64,000 nt of DNA from JABMMZ01 sp044368575 (lineage in GTDB: Bacteria; Bacteroidota; Bacteroidia; NS11-12g; UBA955). Below, piece after piece: positions 35,142 to 44,586 of this stretch. The notes under the pieces were generated by a model, which had not been told where the DNA came from, did not search any database, and saw nothing but the letters and a program-made list of their open reading frames with translations. Where the stretch lies: contig JBIPPH010000003.1 in assembly GCA_044368575.1 (NCBI GenBank), positions 1 through 64,000 of the forward strand, in the 5' to 3' direction. Both the position numbers and the translations under genes were made by a program. How positions within the stretch are numbered: the stretch's first letter is position 1; every line of letters starts with the position of its first letter.

Positions 35142-35952
35142 GATACTCTTTTGTCTTATAGGGCTACTATTCCTTCATTTGCATGTAATCGCTGCCAAGC
35201 CCAAAAGTAATCAGGCTAAACAGATACAGCAACACAATGCCTTGAAATTAAAGCAATCTGTTTATATGGGTTTAGATACATTATTTTGCTCAGGTAAGCC
35301 TGTCGCCATAGCACACCGTTTGGTCAATGTCAATAACCAAGAACGATATGAATTGTTGGCTTTTTCAGATAAGCATAGAGCCATGTTAATTGATTCAAGT
35401 CAAAATATCCCAAAACAAACCCTTTACAACTTTCAGTTTCCAAGTTTGGCAATGTCTTGTTCGGCATTAAAAAAACCAACTTGGTTCAATGTGGCATCTG
35501 CTGTATGTCAATACCAGTTAATGACTCCTTATGGAATAGATACCACAAGAGCAGAGTTGTTTTTAACCTTAAACGGAACATCGGCCAAGCAAATACCTTT
35601 AAAAGTTGATTCGGTTCAAGTGCCATATGAAAAACGTTACATTGTCAAACGCAATTTACAAGCACCCTTAACCTACTCGGAAGATCAGGTGGCTCAAGAT
35701 GGTCAATTGATTGCAAGATGGGAGGAAAACATCGTTCAAAGTCCACAGGGAGATCTATTACAACTAACTATTATTAATTCATTGGGCGCTGATATTGCAA
35801 CTGCTTCTAGAGGGAAAATCTTGAATTCACAAGGTACATACACCTGGCATATTTTGACCCATAAAGATTTAAAATTTCATTCAACTGAATTGAAATCAGA
35901 AGGGGAGTTGGGTGAATTGCTTCAATTCTTAATTCAAAAGCAATATTTATAG
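35080..35952 (+). CDS. Hypothetical secreted protein overlapping the ABC ATPase gene
   Basis: A 290-aa protein with a long basic n-region and a hydrophobic segment (about residues 21-38) ending 'HVIAAKP', consistent with a signal peptide or N-terminal anchor. The mature part has no recognised domain. The only ATG near the 5' end is at 35080, which makes a 62-nt overlap with the ABC ATPase gene; a GTG at 35098 would shorten it. Function unknown. The transcript ends at the hairpin at 35962-35989. Confidence 0.6.
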   Translation: MNKNFLVPSTIWILNSIKPSKILFCLIGLLFLHLHVIAAKPKSNQAKQIQQHNALKLKQSVYMGLDTLFCSGKPVAIAHRLVNVNNQERYELLAFSDKHRAMLIDSSQNIPKQTLYNFQFPSLAMSCSALKKPTWFNVASAVCQYQLMTPYGIDTTRAELFLTLNGTSAKQIPLKVDSVQVPYEKRYIVKRNLQAPLTYSEDQVAQDGQLIARWEENIVQSPQGDLLQLTIINSLGADIATASRGKILNSQGTYTWHILTHKDLKFHSTELKSEGELGELLQFLIQKQYL

Positions 35953-35961
35953 CGCCACAAA

Positions 35962-35989
35962 AAAAGCGCCTCGTTCCCTTAGCGCTTTT
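35962..35989. terminator. Bidirectional terminator between convergent genes
   Basis: Stem AAAAGCGC (35962-35969) with GCGCTTTT (35982-35989), A-rich on one side and T-rich on the other, so it can stop transcription from both the 35080-35952 gene and the convergent RNA-binding protein gene. Confidence 0.75.
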
Positions 35990-36012
35990 ATAGTATTAAC
36001 AATTAACTGAGC

Positions 36013-36291
36013 TTAATCTTGAATAGGATTGTCTGAAGAGTTGTTGAATTCCCTTGGTTTGGCAACAGTAACAATCATTTTGCGACCGCTCAATTCACTG
36101 CCGTTTAAGGCTTCGATAGCATTGTTCCCATCTGATTCATTAGCCATCTCTACAAATCCAAATCCTTTGCTGCGTTTTGTCTCAGGGTCTCTGACTATTT
36201 TAGCGCCAATGACTTCGCCGTGGGCCAAAAATACTTCCTTTAATTCTTCAGTTCTTAATCGATAGTTTAGGTTTCCAATGTAAATTCTCAT
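36013..36291 (-). CDS. RRM-domain RNA-binding protein
   Basis: A 92-aa single RNA recognition motif. RNP-2 is 'IYIGNL' (residues 3-8) and RNP-1 is 'KGFGFVEM'; the rest of the fold is complete and a short Asn/Ser-rich tail follows. Such small RRM proteins are found in Bacteroidota and cyanobacteria, where they bind RNA and often respond to cold or stress. It is monocistronic, flanked by terminators on both sides. Confidence 0.93.
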   Translation of the reverse strand: MRIYIGNLNYRLRTEELKEVFLAHGEVIGAKIVRDPETKRSKGFGFVEMANESDGNNAIEALNGSELSGRKMIVTVAKPREFNNSSDNPIQD

Positions 36292-36370
36292 GTCTGTTTT
36301 GTCGTTTGAAACAAAACTTCAAGATTCTCTTTGGATTAAAAAATGCAAGTTAATTTCAGTGGTAAAAAAG

Positions 36371-36405
36371 AAGCGCAACTAATTGATATACAATTTGTTG
36401 CGCTT
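36371..36405 (-). terminator. Terminator for the zinc metalloprotease gene
   Basis: A long hairpin: 36371-36379 pairs with 36397-36405 (AAGCGCAAC/GTTGCGCTT), one T-T mismatch, then 36381-36385 with 36391-36395 and a five-base loop. On the minus strand it is followed by a run of six T (36364-36369), 60 nt after the protease stop. Confidence 0.8.
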
Positions 36406-36430
36406 TGTTTTGTGGATAGTCTAAAAAACC

Positions 36431-38983
36431 TTACTTTGAGTCTAAAGCAGACTTTATCGACGAAAGTATAAAATTTCGATGCTCTTTGCTGTTTTTCGTC
36501 GACGAAGGTAAAGCTGCTGTCAATGATTTTTGAATTGACAATAATTGAGCATGTGCTTTAGATTTTGAAATGGCGTCATAAACACCTGATTGATACATGA
36601 ATACCAAAAATTCAACATACTCTGCTTGTAGGTTTTGTCGATAAGTATTTACATCAGAATTAAGGTCAGCATCAAAAATGGCTGAGGTTAAGTCTCTAAA
36701 GACATCTGATAATTCATATTGATTGCCATACAATTTACTATCAGTGATTCTTTGTAAAGTATTAGGATGTAAAATATGGGTTAATACGCTAGTTTGAATA
36801 TTCAAAACACGCTTGTGAAGTTTTGGATCTTCACCAGAGCTAAAGAAATCAAAACCTCTTCTTTGCATTTGTAAATAGTTGGCCAAATCTTTTGGAACTT
36901 CCATGGCATTGGGGGCAAATACTTGCTCAGTCAATAGTTTCATAGCTGCTTTTTGAGTTGCTAACGGCACAGCAGTTAATGGTTGTTGATTGGTAGTTTG
37001 ATTGCTAAAACTGCGGTCTACATAAACCCCGCCGATATACCTTGAAACCACTCCAGCTTGAACTCCCCATTCAGCACTTAGAACTAAATAATTGCTTCTC
37101 AACTCATGGTAACTTCTGTCTGAATGTCCATAGTTACTCATTAATTGGCTTTGTAATTGTTTGATTAACTCAATGCGTTCTTTGGCAAAACTCACTGCGT
37201 CATTACTCATGTCACCAATCATCACTCTTGGATCTATGCCTTTTCCAGGTGCGCGCATGTCGTCTGCATCATTGCCAAAACACAAGGCAGGATCAGTGCT
37301 TCTGTTTAGAATTTGTTTTCTGGTCTTAAGATCATCTGTCGAGTCCTTAGCTTCGTAGTACCCAAATTCAATCGCCCACATGTCATATGGTCCAGGTCTG
37401 TCAGTGTAGTATTGGCATTTTTGTCCTTTGCGGTTGCTGAAATTTACTGCAGGGTAATCCATCACACTGCCAGTTAATCCAATTGCTTTGGTTTTATTGA
37501 TGTCGTATAAGTCGTTTACACTGTGCAATTGGGTAGCCTTCATGTTGTGGTTGAGTCCTAAGGTGTGTCCTACTTCATGTAATACTAAATAGTATAAGGC
37601 TTCTTTTAAAAACTGATCAACTTCTGCTTCGCTTGCTTGTTGAGCGGTTAATGCTTGAAGACCCAATAAATTTTGCATGTGTAGTTGATCACCAGCAGTA
37701 CAAGCATATCCTAAATCTTGATGTTCTTTGGATGCTTCAATTAGCATATCAAGACCTGCCTGATCAAATACTTTTTGAGACTTTAAGCGGTTGGTTATAA
37801 ATACCCATTCAAACATGATGTCAGCACCTAAAATCTCTCCTGTTCTAGGATTGACGAAACTAGGGCCATAGCCACCAAATGGAGGCTCTGGGCTACTGGT
37901 CCATCTTAACACATTGTAACGAATATCTCCAGCATCCCAAGTGGCATCATCTGGTTGTTCTTTTATTTCTATAGCATTTGAGAATCCGGCCTTTTCAAAA
38001 GCAATGTTCCACTGTAAAATGGCCGCTTTAATCGTTGGTCTTAAATCTTTTGGAGTGGTGTTTTCTATCCACCATGTAATTGGTTTAACGGGGTCAGATA
38101 CCGCTGCGTTGGGGTCTTTTTTAGTCAAGTCCCATTTGTGAATCAAATCGCGATAGTTCAATGCATCTGTGGTGGTCATGTCGTTCACTTGTGTTAAGAA
38201 ATAACCTACTCTTGGATCGTCTAAGCGCGGCTTAAAATTGTTTTTAGGCATCTCGATGAAACTGTGTTGCAAGAGAATTTCCATGTAACGACCATCCGTA
38301 ATAGCATCGCTGCTACTGCCTCTTGATGATGGATCATCATATACGTATTTGACAACTACATCCGTGTTTTCAGGATAGTTTTTAACTTGATGGTATTTGG
38401 TTTTACTTCTGCTTAGTTGACCAAGATTAAACATGCCTGGGAAAAAACTACTTTGTTTGATTTGGTATAAAGCTTCAGACAAAAAGAGGTTGTCTGCCTC
38501 AATTAAATATTCCCCTTTAACTTCATCAGCAACAACTATTTTTTCACTAGCCATTACAGCGTTGGTGATGTTGGCATCTTTTGCTTTAGCGATTGCATTT
38601 TGAGGATCAAAGTAGAAGTTTGAATTTTGAGTTGTGAATTCAATTTGATTGAAATACCTATTGATGGTAAAGACTTTATTGTCTCTGAAGGTGCCTTTAT
38701 TGTGGCCTGTGGTGGTGTTGCCGTTTTCAACATAACTAAAATAAATAAACTCTTTGCTGAATTGACTGCGTTTAACCAACATCATCACAGACCCGTTTGT
38801 GGTATCTCTGTATAATGTGAACAAGCCTTCGATTTTTTTACATTTTTTAACTTTGTCAGCAATGCTTGCAACAGGAATGGTTGGTTTTACAGGCTCTGCT
38901 GCCTTTTTCTTTTTCGCCTCTGCAAGATTAACCTGCATGCAAAGCAGCAAGCAAAGTGCGGTGATTGGTTTTTGAAAGTTCAT
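36431..38983 (-). CDS. Zinc-dependent metalloprotease with DUF5117/DUF5118-like regions
   Basis: An 850-aa exported protease. Residues 1-23 are a signal peptide (cut near AEA-KKK). The metzincin-type zinc site 'HEVGHTLGLNH' is at 469-479, with the Met-turn 'GSVMDYP' near Met508. The regions before (DUF5117/DUF5118-like, about 45-330) and after are typical of the large Bacteroidota metalloprotease family that sits in the periplasm or outside the cell. Substrate unknown. It is monocistronic with its own terminator. There is no T9SS tail, so it probably stays in the envelope. Confidence 0.88.
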   Translation of the reverse strand: MNFQKPITALCLLLCMQVNLAEAKKKKAAEPVKPTIPVASIADKVKKCKKIEGLFTLYRDTTNGSVMMLVKRSQFSKEFIYFSYVENGNTTTGHNKGTFRDNKVFTINRYFNQIEFTTQNSNFYFDPQNAIAKAKDANITNAVMASEKIVVADEVKGEYLIEADNLFLSEALYQIKQSSFFPGMFNLGQLSRSKTKYHQVKNYPENTDVVVKYVYDDPSSRGSSSDAITDGRYMEILLQHSFIEMPKNNFKPRLDDPRVGYFLTQVNDMTTTDALNYRDLIHKWDLTKKDPNAAVSDPVKPITWWIENTTPKDLRPTIKAAILQWNIAFEKAGFSNAIEIKEQPDDATWDAGDIRYNVLRWTSSPEPPFGGYGPSFVNPRTGEILGADIMFEWVFITNRLKSQKVFDQAGLDMLIEASKEHQDLGYACTAGDQLHMQNLLGLQALTAQQASEAEVDQFLKEALYYLVLHEVGHTLGLNHNMKATQLHSVNDLYDINKTKAIGLTGSVMDYPAVNFSNRKGQKCQYYTDRPGPYDMWAIEFGYYEAKDSTDDLKTRKQILNRSTDPALCFGNDADDMRAPGKGIDPRVMIGDMSNDAVSFAKERIELIKQLQSQLMSNYGHSDRSYHELRSNYLVLSAEWGVQAGVVSRYIGGVYVDRSFSNQTTNQQPLTAVPLATQKAAMKLLTEQVFAPNAMEVPKDLANYLQMQRRGFDFFSSGEDPKLHKRVLNIQTSVLTHILHPNTLQRITDSKLYGNQYELSDVFRDLTSAIFDADLNSDVNTYRQNLQAEYVEFLVFMYQSGVYDAISKSKAHAQLLSIQKSLTAALPSSTKNSKEHRNFILSSIKSALDSK

Positions 38984-39052
38984 ATGCGATTCAAATAAAA
39001 TAAAGGGCCAAATTAACCAATTTTATTCGAAAAGAAAATTCATGAAATCCTT

Positions 39053-39060
39053 TAATTTTG
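39053..39060 (+). promoter_or_regulatory. -7 element 4 nt upstream of the TlpA-like gene
   Basis: TAATTTTG fits TAnnTTTG; the GTG start at 39065 is four bases further on. Confidence 0.35.
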
Positions 39061-39064
39061 TTGT

Positions 39065-39553
39065 GTGAAACTTAAAACCAATTTAATCTTGTCTTTGTCA
39101 TTAGCCATTATTGTGACAGTAGTTGTGATGGCCAAAAACCGCAAAGCCGAAACCTTCAAACTGCCTACTTTGTTGAATTTAGACAGCAGTAAAGCAGCTC
39201 AGAATCTAGGTAAAAATAAAATACTTATTGTGTCTTATTTTCAAACTTGGTGTGGCGATTGTGTTAAAGAGCAGCCTCAATTACAACAACTAAAGCAACG
39301 TTATAATGATACCCTAGAAATCTTAATGGTATCTGATGAACCTTTATCCAAAATTGCGGCCTTTAAAGCCAGATTTCAATCAGGTTTGAATTTTTATCAT
39401 TCCACTCAAAAGTTAAAAGCAGATTTAGGCGTAAGCGCATATCCAACCACTTATTTGTTGGATAAAAAAGGAAAAATACTATTGAAAAAAGTGGAGGGCA
39501 TTCAATGGTATACGCCCGAGGTGTTGACTTTGATTAATCAAGCCATTAAATAA
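39065..39553 (+). CDS. TlpA-like membrane-anchored thioredoxin
   Basis: A 162-aa protein with one N-terminal transmembrane anchor (residues 7-23) and a periplasmic thioredoxin domain. The active site is 'CGDC' (Cys63, Cys66) instead of the usual CxPC; 'AYPTTYLLDKKGK' contains the cis-proline strand. It would reduce disulfides, for example in cytochrome c maturation. Start is GTG; the first ATG is past the membrane anchor. Its 3' end overlaps the convergent fmt gene by 8 nt. Confidence 0.82.
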   Translation: MKLKTNLILSLSLAIIVTVVVMAKNRKAETFKLPTLLNLDSSKAAQNLGKNKILIVSYFQTWCGDCVKEQPQLQQLKQRYNDTLEILMVSDEPLSKIAAFKARFQSGLNFYHSTQKLKADLGVSAYPTTYLLDKKGKILLKKVEGIQWYTPEVLTLINQAIK

Positions 39554-40466
39554 GGGATTGAAAGCCGTTAATAAACTCTGTGGCGTTCATTTTTTTCTTG
39601 CCTTCAACTTGTAATTCTAAAATTTCAAGACAATAGTCAGCACAGTGCACTAGTAATTGGTGTTTATTGGCCATCTCAAATTGACCGGGGTTAGAACTCG
39701 GGAGGCTGGTCAATTGGCTTTTGTGTATTTTAATGTTTTTGTCTTTGTGAAGGCAATAAGCGCCTGGATAAGGAGATAAACCCCTTATCAAATTATGGAC
39801 TTTAATGGCAGGTAGGGCCCAATGAATAAGACAGTTATCATTGTTGAGTTTGGGTGCATGAGGGAATTCTCCAGCTTTCTGTGGCTTAAATTCGTATTGA
39901 TCTTGCTCAATGCAATCAATTGATTCGGCTACTATTGCTGCTCCAGCTTGCATCATTTTGTCGTGTAAGCTACCAGCGTTGTCTTCTAATAAAATGGGCA
40001 TATTGACTTGGCGGATAATATTGCCTGTATCAATTTCATGTTGAAGGATAAAGGTAGTTAAGCCTGTTTCGGTTTCGCCGTTAATAATGGCCCAATTGAT
40101 TGGCGCAGCTCCTCTGTAGGCTGGCAATAAACTCGCATGCAAATTCATACTACCCAGTCTGGGCATGTTCCATACTTTTTCAGGTAACATTCTAAAAGCA
40201 ATCACAATTTGCAAATCAGCATTGAATGATTTTAAGGCAGATAGGAAATCTTCTGATTTCAGTTTCTCAGGTTGCAAAACTGGGAGGTTGTATTTTTCTG
40301 CAATTTGTTTGACAGCAGATGTATGTGCTTTTAATCCTCTTCCGGCAGCTTTATCCGGCGCGGTAACAACGGCCACAATTGGCTTTTTTTGTAGGATAAG
40401 TGCTTCTAAAATGGTGGCGGCAAACAAGGGCGTGCCAAAAAATATGATGCGTTCAATTTGCTGCAT
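39546..40466 (-). CDS. fmt: Methionyl-tRNA formyltransferase
   Basis: A 306-aa enzyme that formylates initiator Met-tRNA. 'RIIFFGTPLFAATIL' opens the fold; 'MNLHASLLPAYRGAAPINWAI' carries the catalytic Asn-His pair and 'EIDTGNII' the Asp; the C-terminal domain has 'IRGLSPYPGAYC'. The ATG at 40466 starts 'MQQIERIIFFGTP'; the TTG at 40487 is unlikely. Convergent 8-nt overlap with the TlpA-like gene. Confidence 0.96.
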   Translation of the reverse strand: MQQIERIIFFGTPLFAATILEALILQKKPIVAVVTAPDKAAGRGLKAHTSAVKQIAEKYNLPVLQPEKLKSEDFLSALKSFNADLQIVIAFRMLPEKVWNMPRLGSMNLHASLLPAYRGAAPINWAIINGETETGLTTFILQHEIDTGNIIRQVNMPILLEDNAGSLHDKMMQAGAAIVAESIDCIEQDQYEFKPQKAGEFPHAPKLNNDNCLIHWALPAIKVHNLIRGLSPYPGAYCLHKDKNIKIHKSQLTSLPSSNPGQFEMANKHQLLVHCADYCLEILELQVEGKKKMNATEFINGFQSLI

Positions 40467-40522
40467 TGCTAATGCAAAATAAATCAATTAAGCGCGCAAT
40501 TCAATGCCACCTATGAATTGGG

Positions 40523-40555
40523 TTGTAAAAAACAAGCGCAATTCAATTATATTTG
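40523..40555 (+). promoter_or_regulatory. Promoter-like site inside the apparent 5' end of the giant T9SS cargo gene
   Basis: TTG 40523-40525, a 22-nt spacer and TATATTTG 40548-40555. It lies downstream of the first ATGs (40504, 40513) and eight bases before TTG 40564, so it argues for the latter as the true start. Confidence 0.4.
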
Positions 40556-40563
40556 TTAAGCAT

Positions 40564-43500
40564 TTGAAAGCCATTAAAACCATAGGATTATTTCTTTTAG
40601 TGAATTGTTCTTTAACAATTGCTCAGGCTCAATTGCGATTTACTGAAAACAAAGGGCAATGGTCCAATCCTGCAGCTTTTAAAGCGGATCTCAAGGGTGC
40701 GACATTATTTGTTCAATCTAATCAATTAAGCTATTTGTTTTACGATGCTCAACAGTTAAATGCGTATCAACATGATGCGGCTAATTTAAAGTCAATAAAA
40801 GCGCATGCAATAAGTATTGAATTTTTGGGTGGCAATCCTAAGGCCATTTGCGAGGGGGTTAATGCTTTTTCAGATTACAGTAATTATTTTAAAGGGAATG
40901 AGCCATCAAAATGGCGCCATCATGTAAAGAGTTTTCATGGGGTCTACATCAAAGAATTGTATCCGCACATTGACTATGAGCTTTTAGAATATCAAGGTCA
41001 GATTAAATATAATTTTATTTTACATCCTGGTGCTAACCCAAGCCTCATACAACTCAAATACAAAGGGGCCAATAAACTTCAATTAAACAATGGGCAATTA
41101 GAGGTCTTCTATCGCTTTGGTCAATTGACTGAACAAGCCCCAGTAGTATATGAAACCAATAAAGACAACAAACAATACCTAGAGGTTGACTATGTGCTAT
41201 CTGATTCCATTTTGAGTTTTAAATGGCCAAATCAAGAGCTCATTAAGCACCAAACTATTTTAGATCCTGTTTTAGTATTTTCTAGCTACAGTGGTTCTGG
41301 AGCGGATAATTTTGGCTACACGGCAACATTTGATTCATTAGGAAATGCCTATGCAGGAGGTACTGTTTTTGATTTTGGTTTTCCATTAACATTGGGTGCT
41401 TTTCAAATGAGTTTTGCAGGTGGAGCAGTTGAATTAGGGAGTATCGGTTATGTTGATAGAGATTGTGGAATTTTGAAATTCAGTAAGGACGGAAAATCCT
41501 TGTTGTTTTCAACTTATATAGGTGGAATATTTAATAATGAGCAGCCACACAGCATGGTGGTGAATAATCAAGGGCAACTCATGATAATGGGCACGACGAA
41601 GTCTGCTGATTTTCCTATTGGAACGGCGCCAGCTTTTGATGATACCCACAACGGCTTATCTGATATTTTTGTGGTCAAATTGTCATCAGGAGGGGATCAA
41701 TTATTGGCAGGTACATTTGTTGGCGGTAGCAGTTTTGACGGGCTTAATGGCGATAGACCAAGTAGTACAACAAGCCCATTATTGTACAACTATGCAGATG
41801 ATTTTAGAGGTGAAATTATAGTCGGACCCAATGATGCTGTGTATGTTGCTAGTACCACCAATTCCATTGATTTTCCTACAAGTGCAGCATTTGATAATGC
41901 CTACAATGGTAAACAAGATGGCTGTGTTTTTGGACTAAGTTCAGATCTAAATAATCTTTTGTTTGCTTCTTACATAGGGTCAATTGGAGATGATGCAGCC
42001 TATGGCATTGATTTAGGTAGTCATGGGGATGTTTATGTTACCGGGGGGAGTAATAGCAGTAGTTTTTCTTATTCTGTTCCAGGTTTGAAACAAACTAATA
42101 ATGGTGGTAGAGCAGATGGTTACTTACTTCGAATTGACTTAAATAATTTAGCTTTATTGTCTTATACTTTTATTGGTACATCAGCCTATGATCAATGTTA
42201 TTTTGTCAAAACCGATAAGTATGGTAAGCCATTTGTTTATGGTCAAACAGAGGGTATTATGACCTCTAGTGCATCTGTATATGCCAATAAAGATGCTAAA
42301 ATGTTTATTAAAAAACTGGGGTTAAACCTAAATGTCATTGAACTTGAAACCACTTTTGGTGCTTTGAATAAAAGTAAACCAGATTTATCTCCAACGGCTT
42401 TTTTAGTTGATGAATGTGAACGGATTTTTATTTCAGGATGGGGTGCTATTAATTTCACTACTGGTTTTACTGGCGGAGGAACTAATAATATGCCTTTTTC
42501 AACCGATGCCTATCAAAAAACAACAGACGGCTATGACTTTTATTTAGGTGTTTTTAGTAAAAATCTGGAAAACCTTCAGTATGGAACCTATTTTGGTGGT
42601 AAAACCAGTGGAAGCAATACTGCTCACGAACATGTTGATGGCGGTACTTCACGCTTCGACAAACGAGGCATAATCTACCAATCGGTTTGTGCAGGTTGTG
42701 GCGGTAATAGTTTATTCCCAACAACTCCAGGTGTTTGGAGTCCTCAAAACAATTCATCTAACTGTAACAATGCGGTCTTTAAGTTTGATTTTGAAAACTT
42801 AAATAGAAAGCCAAGCGTTAAAGATTCCTTATACACAGTGCTAGCAACGGATACTTTAAGTTATGATGTGATAGCCTCTGACCCAGATAAAAGTGATAGT
42901 CTTAGAATTGTTTTAGAAGGTGGGGTGTTTGACAACCCAAATTTTCCTTTGCCTTTGCCCAAAGTGACTAAAATAGATCGCTTGCCGGGGCAAAATGTCA
43001 TTAAAGCACATATTGTTTGGAACCCCAATTGCGCTCATATTGGTTTAGATACAGTGTTTTTTAATGTCAAGGTCTATGATCAAGGCTGTCCTTCTCAAGA
43101 CAGTAATACAGCTAAAATTAAAATGTTGGTCAAGGCCCCGCCATTGTCTTTAACCCCAGAAACCGCTTGTTTGTTGTTTTCTGATGATGGCTCTGTCAAA
43201 TTATCTTGGAAAGCCTTTACAACCGATAAGTATTTTAAGTATGTGCTCTTGTGTAGAAAAAATCCCAGCGGAAGTGTTAAAATTCTAGATACAATATTTT
43301 CTAACGGGGCTTCTAGTTTTAAAGATAAACCGCCGTTTGATCCTAAAGTGTTAAATTACCAATACTACATGGTCGCCTATAATATTTGCGGTCAGGCCTA
43401 TGATCCTGGCGACAGAATCAATACATTGGTGGAATTCAATACGCCAATTGATTCAACCTATTTGCATTATGCTACAGTGGTCAACAACAAGTCGGTGTCT

Positions 43501-44289
43501 ATTCACTGGTTGAAAAGTCAAGAGCCTGATTTTGCATCTTATGATATTTACAGGGCTGATAACATTGCCGGTCAATCTGTAGGATACAGAAAAATCAAGA
43601 CAATTTATCAATTGAATGATACAAGTTATGTAGACGATGCGGTTGAAGTTTCTGACAAAAGTTATTGTTATAGAATTGGGATTAATGATCAGTGCAGTCA
43701 TGTCAGCAAACCAAGTAATGATGCCTGTAATATTGTTTTGACAGGCCAAACTGGAAAATTGTTTTTTGACCTTGATTGGACACCTTACAGAAATTGGATA
43801 GGAGGGGTTAAACATTACGAACTCGAGAGAATGGTTGATACAGGCCAATTTAGGAGGCTTGCTAATACCCAAATGTTAAGAACCTATAATGACATAGATT
43901 TAGATTTATGGTGGGGTGCCTACTATTATGTGGTGAAGGCTTTTGAAGGACTAAACGCCAATGGGGAAGGCAAAAACGCCATAAGTAGATCGAATGAAAT
44001 CAGATTGATTCAACCACCATTGGTTTTTGTTCCCAATGCATTTACGCCCAACGATGACTACAGCAACGATGTTTGGGGTGTTTCTCATGCTTTTGTTAAA
44101 ACATTTGAAATGAGGGTATTCAACCGTTGGGGTGAAAAAGTGTGGGACAGCCATGATAAAGCCGTTCAATGGGATGGGCAAACCAGAGGCTTGTCCGCTA
44201 TGAATGATGTTTTTGTTTGGGTGGTTACTTACAAGGGATGGGACAATAAATTTTACACCCAAAAAGGGACAGTGACAGTTATGCCTTAA
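40564..44289 (+). CDS. Giant T9SS cargo protein: DUF7948, SBBP repeats, FN3-like, gliding C-terminal domain
   Basis: A 1241-aa secreted protein. From TTG 40564 it begins 'MKAIKTIGLFLLVNCSLTIAQAQ', a clean signal peptide; ATG 40504 or 40513 would add 17-20 residues before it. The mature N-terminus 'LRFTENKGQW' is the DUF7948 domain. The middle has SBBP-type repeats ('FGYTATFDSLGNAYAGGTVF', 'YGIDLGSHGDVYVTGGS'). Near residue 850 begins a fibronectin-like region ('SIHWLKSQEPDFASYDIYRA'). The last 80 residues are the gliding-associated T9SS sorting domain ('FVPNAFTPNDDYSNDVWGV', 'MRVFNRWGEKVWDS'). Likely surface-displayed; binding partner unknown. Confidence 0.87.
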   Translation: MKAIKTIGLFLLVNCSLTIAQAQLRFTENKGQWSNPAAFKADLKGATLFVQSNQLSYLFYDAQQLNAYQHDAANLKSIKAHAISIEFLGGNPKAICEGVNAFSDYSNYFKGNEPSKWRHHVKSFHGVYIKELYPHIDYELLEYQGQIKYNFILHPGANPSLIQLKYKGANKLQLNNGQLEVFYRFGQLTEQAPVVYETNKDNKQYLEVDYVLSDSILSFKWPNQELIKHQTILDPVLVFSSYSGSGADNFGYTATFDSLGNAYAGGTVFDFGFPLTLGAFQMSFAGGAVELGSIGYVDRDCGILKFSKDGKSLLFSTYIGGIFNNEQPHSMVVNNQGQLMIMGTTKSADFPIGTAPAFDDTHNGLSDIFVVKLSSGGDQLLAGTFVGGSSFDGLNGDRPSSTTSPLLYNYADDFRGEIIVGPNDAVYVASTTNSIDFPTSAAFDNAYNGKQDGCVFGLSSDLNNLLFASYIGSIGDDAAYGIDLGSHGDVYVTGGSNSSSFSYSVPGLKQTNNGGRADGYLLRIDLNNLALLSYTFIGTSAYDQCYFVKTDKYGKPFVYGQTEGIMTSSASVYANKDAKMFIKKLGLNLNVIELETTFGALNKSKPDLSPTAFLVDECERIFISGWGAINFTTGFTGGGTNNMPFSTDAYQKTTDGYDFYLGVFSKNLENLQYGTYFGGKTSGSNTAHEHVDGGTSRFDKRGIIYQSVCAGCGGNSLFPTTPGVWSPQNNSSNCNNAVFKFDFENLNRKPSVKDSLYTVLATDTLSYDVIASDPDKSDSLRIVLEGGVFDNPNFPLPLPKVTKIDRLPGQNVIKAHIVWNPNCAHIGLDTVFFNVKVYDQGCPSQDSNTAKIKMLVKAPPLSLTPETACLLFSDDGSVKLSWKAFTTDKYFKYVLLCRKNPSGSVKILDTIFSNGASSFKDKPPFDPKVLNYQYYMVAYNICGQAYDPGDRINTLVEFNTPIDSTYLHYATVVNNKSVSIHWLKSQEPDFASYDIYRADNIAGQSVGYRKIKTIYQLNDTSYVDDAVEVSDKSYCYRIGINDQCSHVSKPSNDACNIVLTGQTGKLFFDLDWTPYRNWIGGVKHYELERMVDTGQFRRLANTQMLRTYNDIDLDLWWGAYYYVVKAFEGLNANGEGKNAISRSNEIRLIQPPLVFVPNAFTPNDDYSNDVWGVSHAFVKTFEMRVFNRWGEKVWDSHDKAVQWDGQTRGLSAMNDVFVWVVTYKGWDNKFYTQKGTVTVMP

Positions 44290-44586
44290 TAGGCGATTAA
44301 TTTTTAATTAAGCTTTTCATTAAAATTTTTTCAATTGATTTTTTAATTGTCTTTTTAGAGGCAATATCTGTCGTTTTTAAAAAAATACAATTTGACAATC
44401 TATCGACATTCTTCTTAAACTTAGACCAGTTAATCTCACTTGTAAATTACTGAAAAACAAGTTGTTATAATTTTATAGTAGAATAATTCTAAATTGAAAT
44501 AATTGTGTATAAATACTTTTTAAAGTGAGACATTCCTAGATATATTTGCGGACTAATTAGTATTGTCACATTTCAGTCAAAATCAC
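44290..44586. other. AT-rich intergenic region upstream of the act operon
   Basis: A 297-nt spacer, the longest in the window. It holds the act -7 element (44541-44548) and only AT-only inverted repeats (TTAATT/AATTAA near 44299) that are too weak to count as a terminator. No RNA gene, attachment site or ORF of note. Confidence 0.6.
44541..44548 (+). promoter_or_regulatory. -7 element of the act operon
   Basis: TATATTTG is a full TAnnTTTG match and ends 38 nt before the actA ATG at 44587. The -33 TTG is not at a standard distance. Confidence 0.4.

Noticed and set aside
43453..43872. 139-codon minus-strand open frame inside the DUF7948 protein gene
   Set aside because: Antisense to the FN3-like region; composition reflects the reverse of coding sequence and no homology is evident.
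44290..44330. TTAATT/AATTAA inverted repeat after the giant T9SS gene, possible terminator
   Set aside because: Stem is made only of A and T and very weak; I do not call it a terminator.
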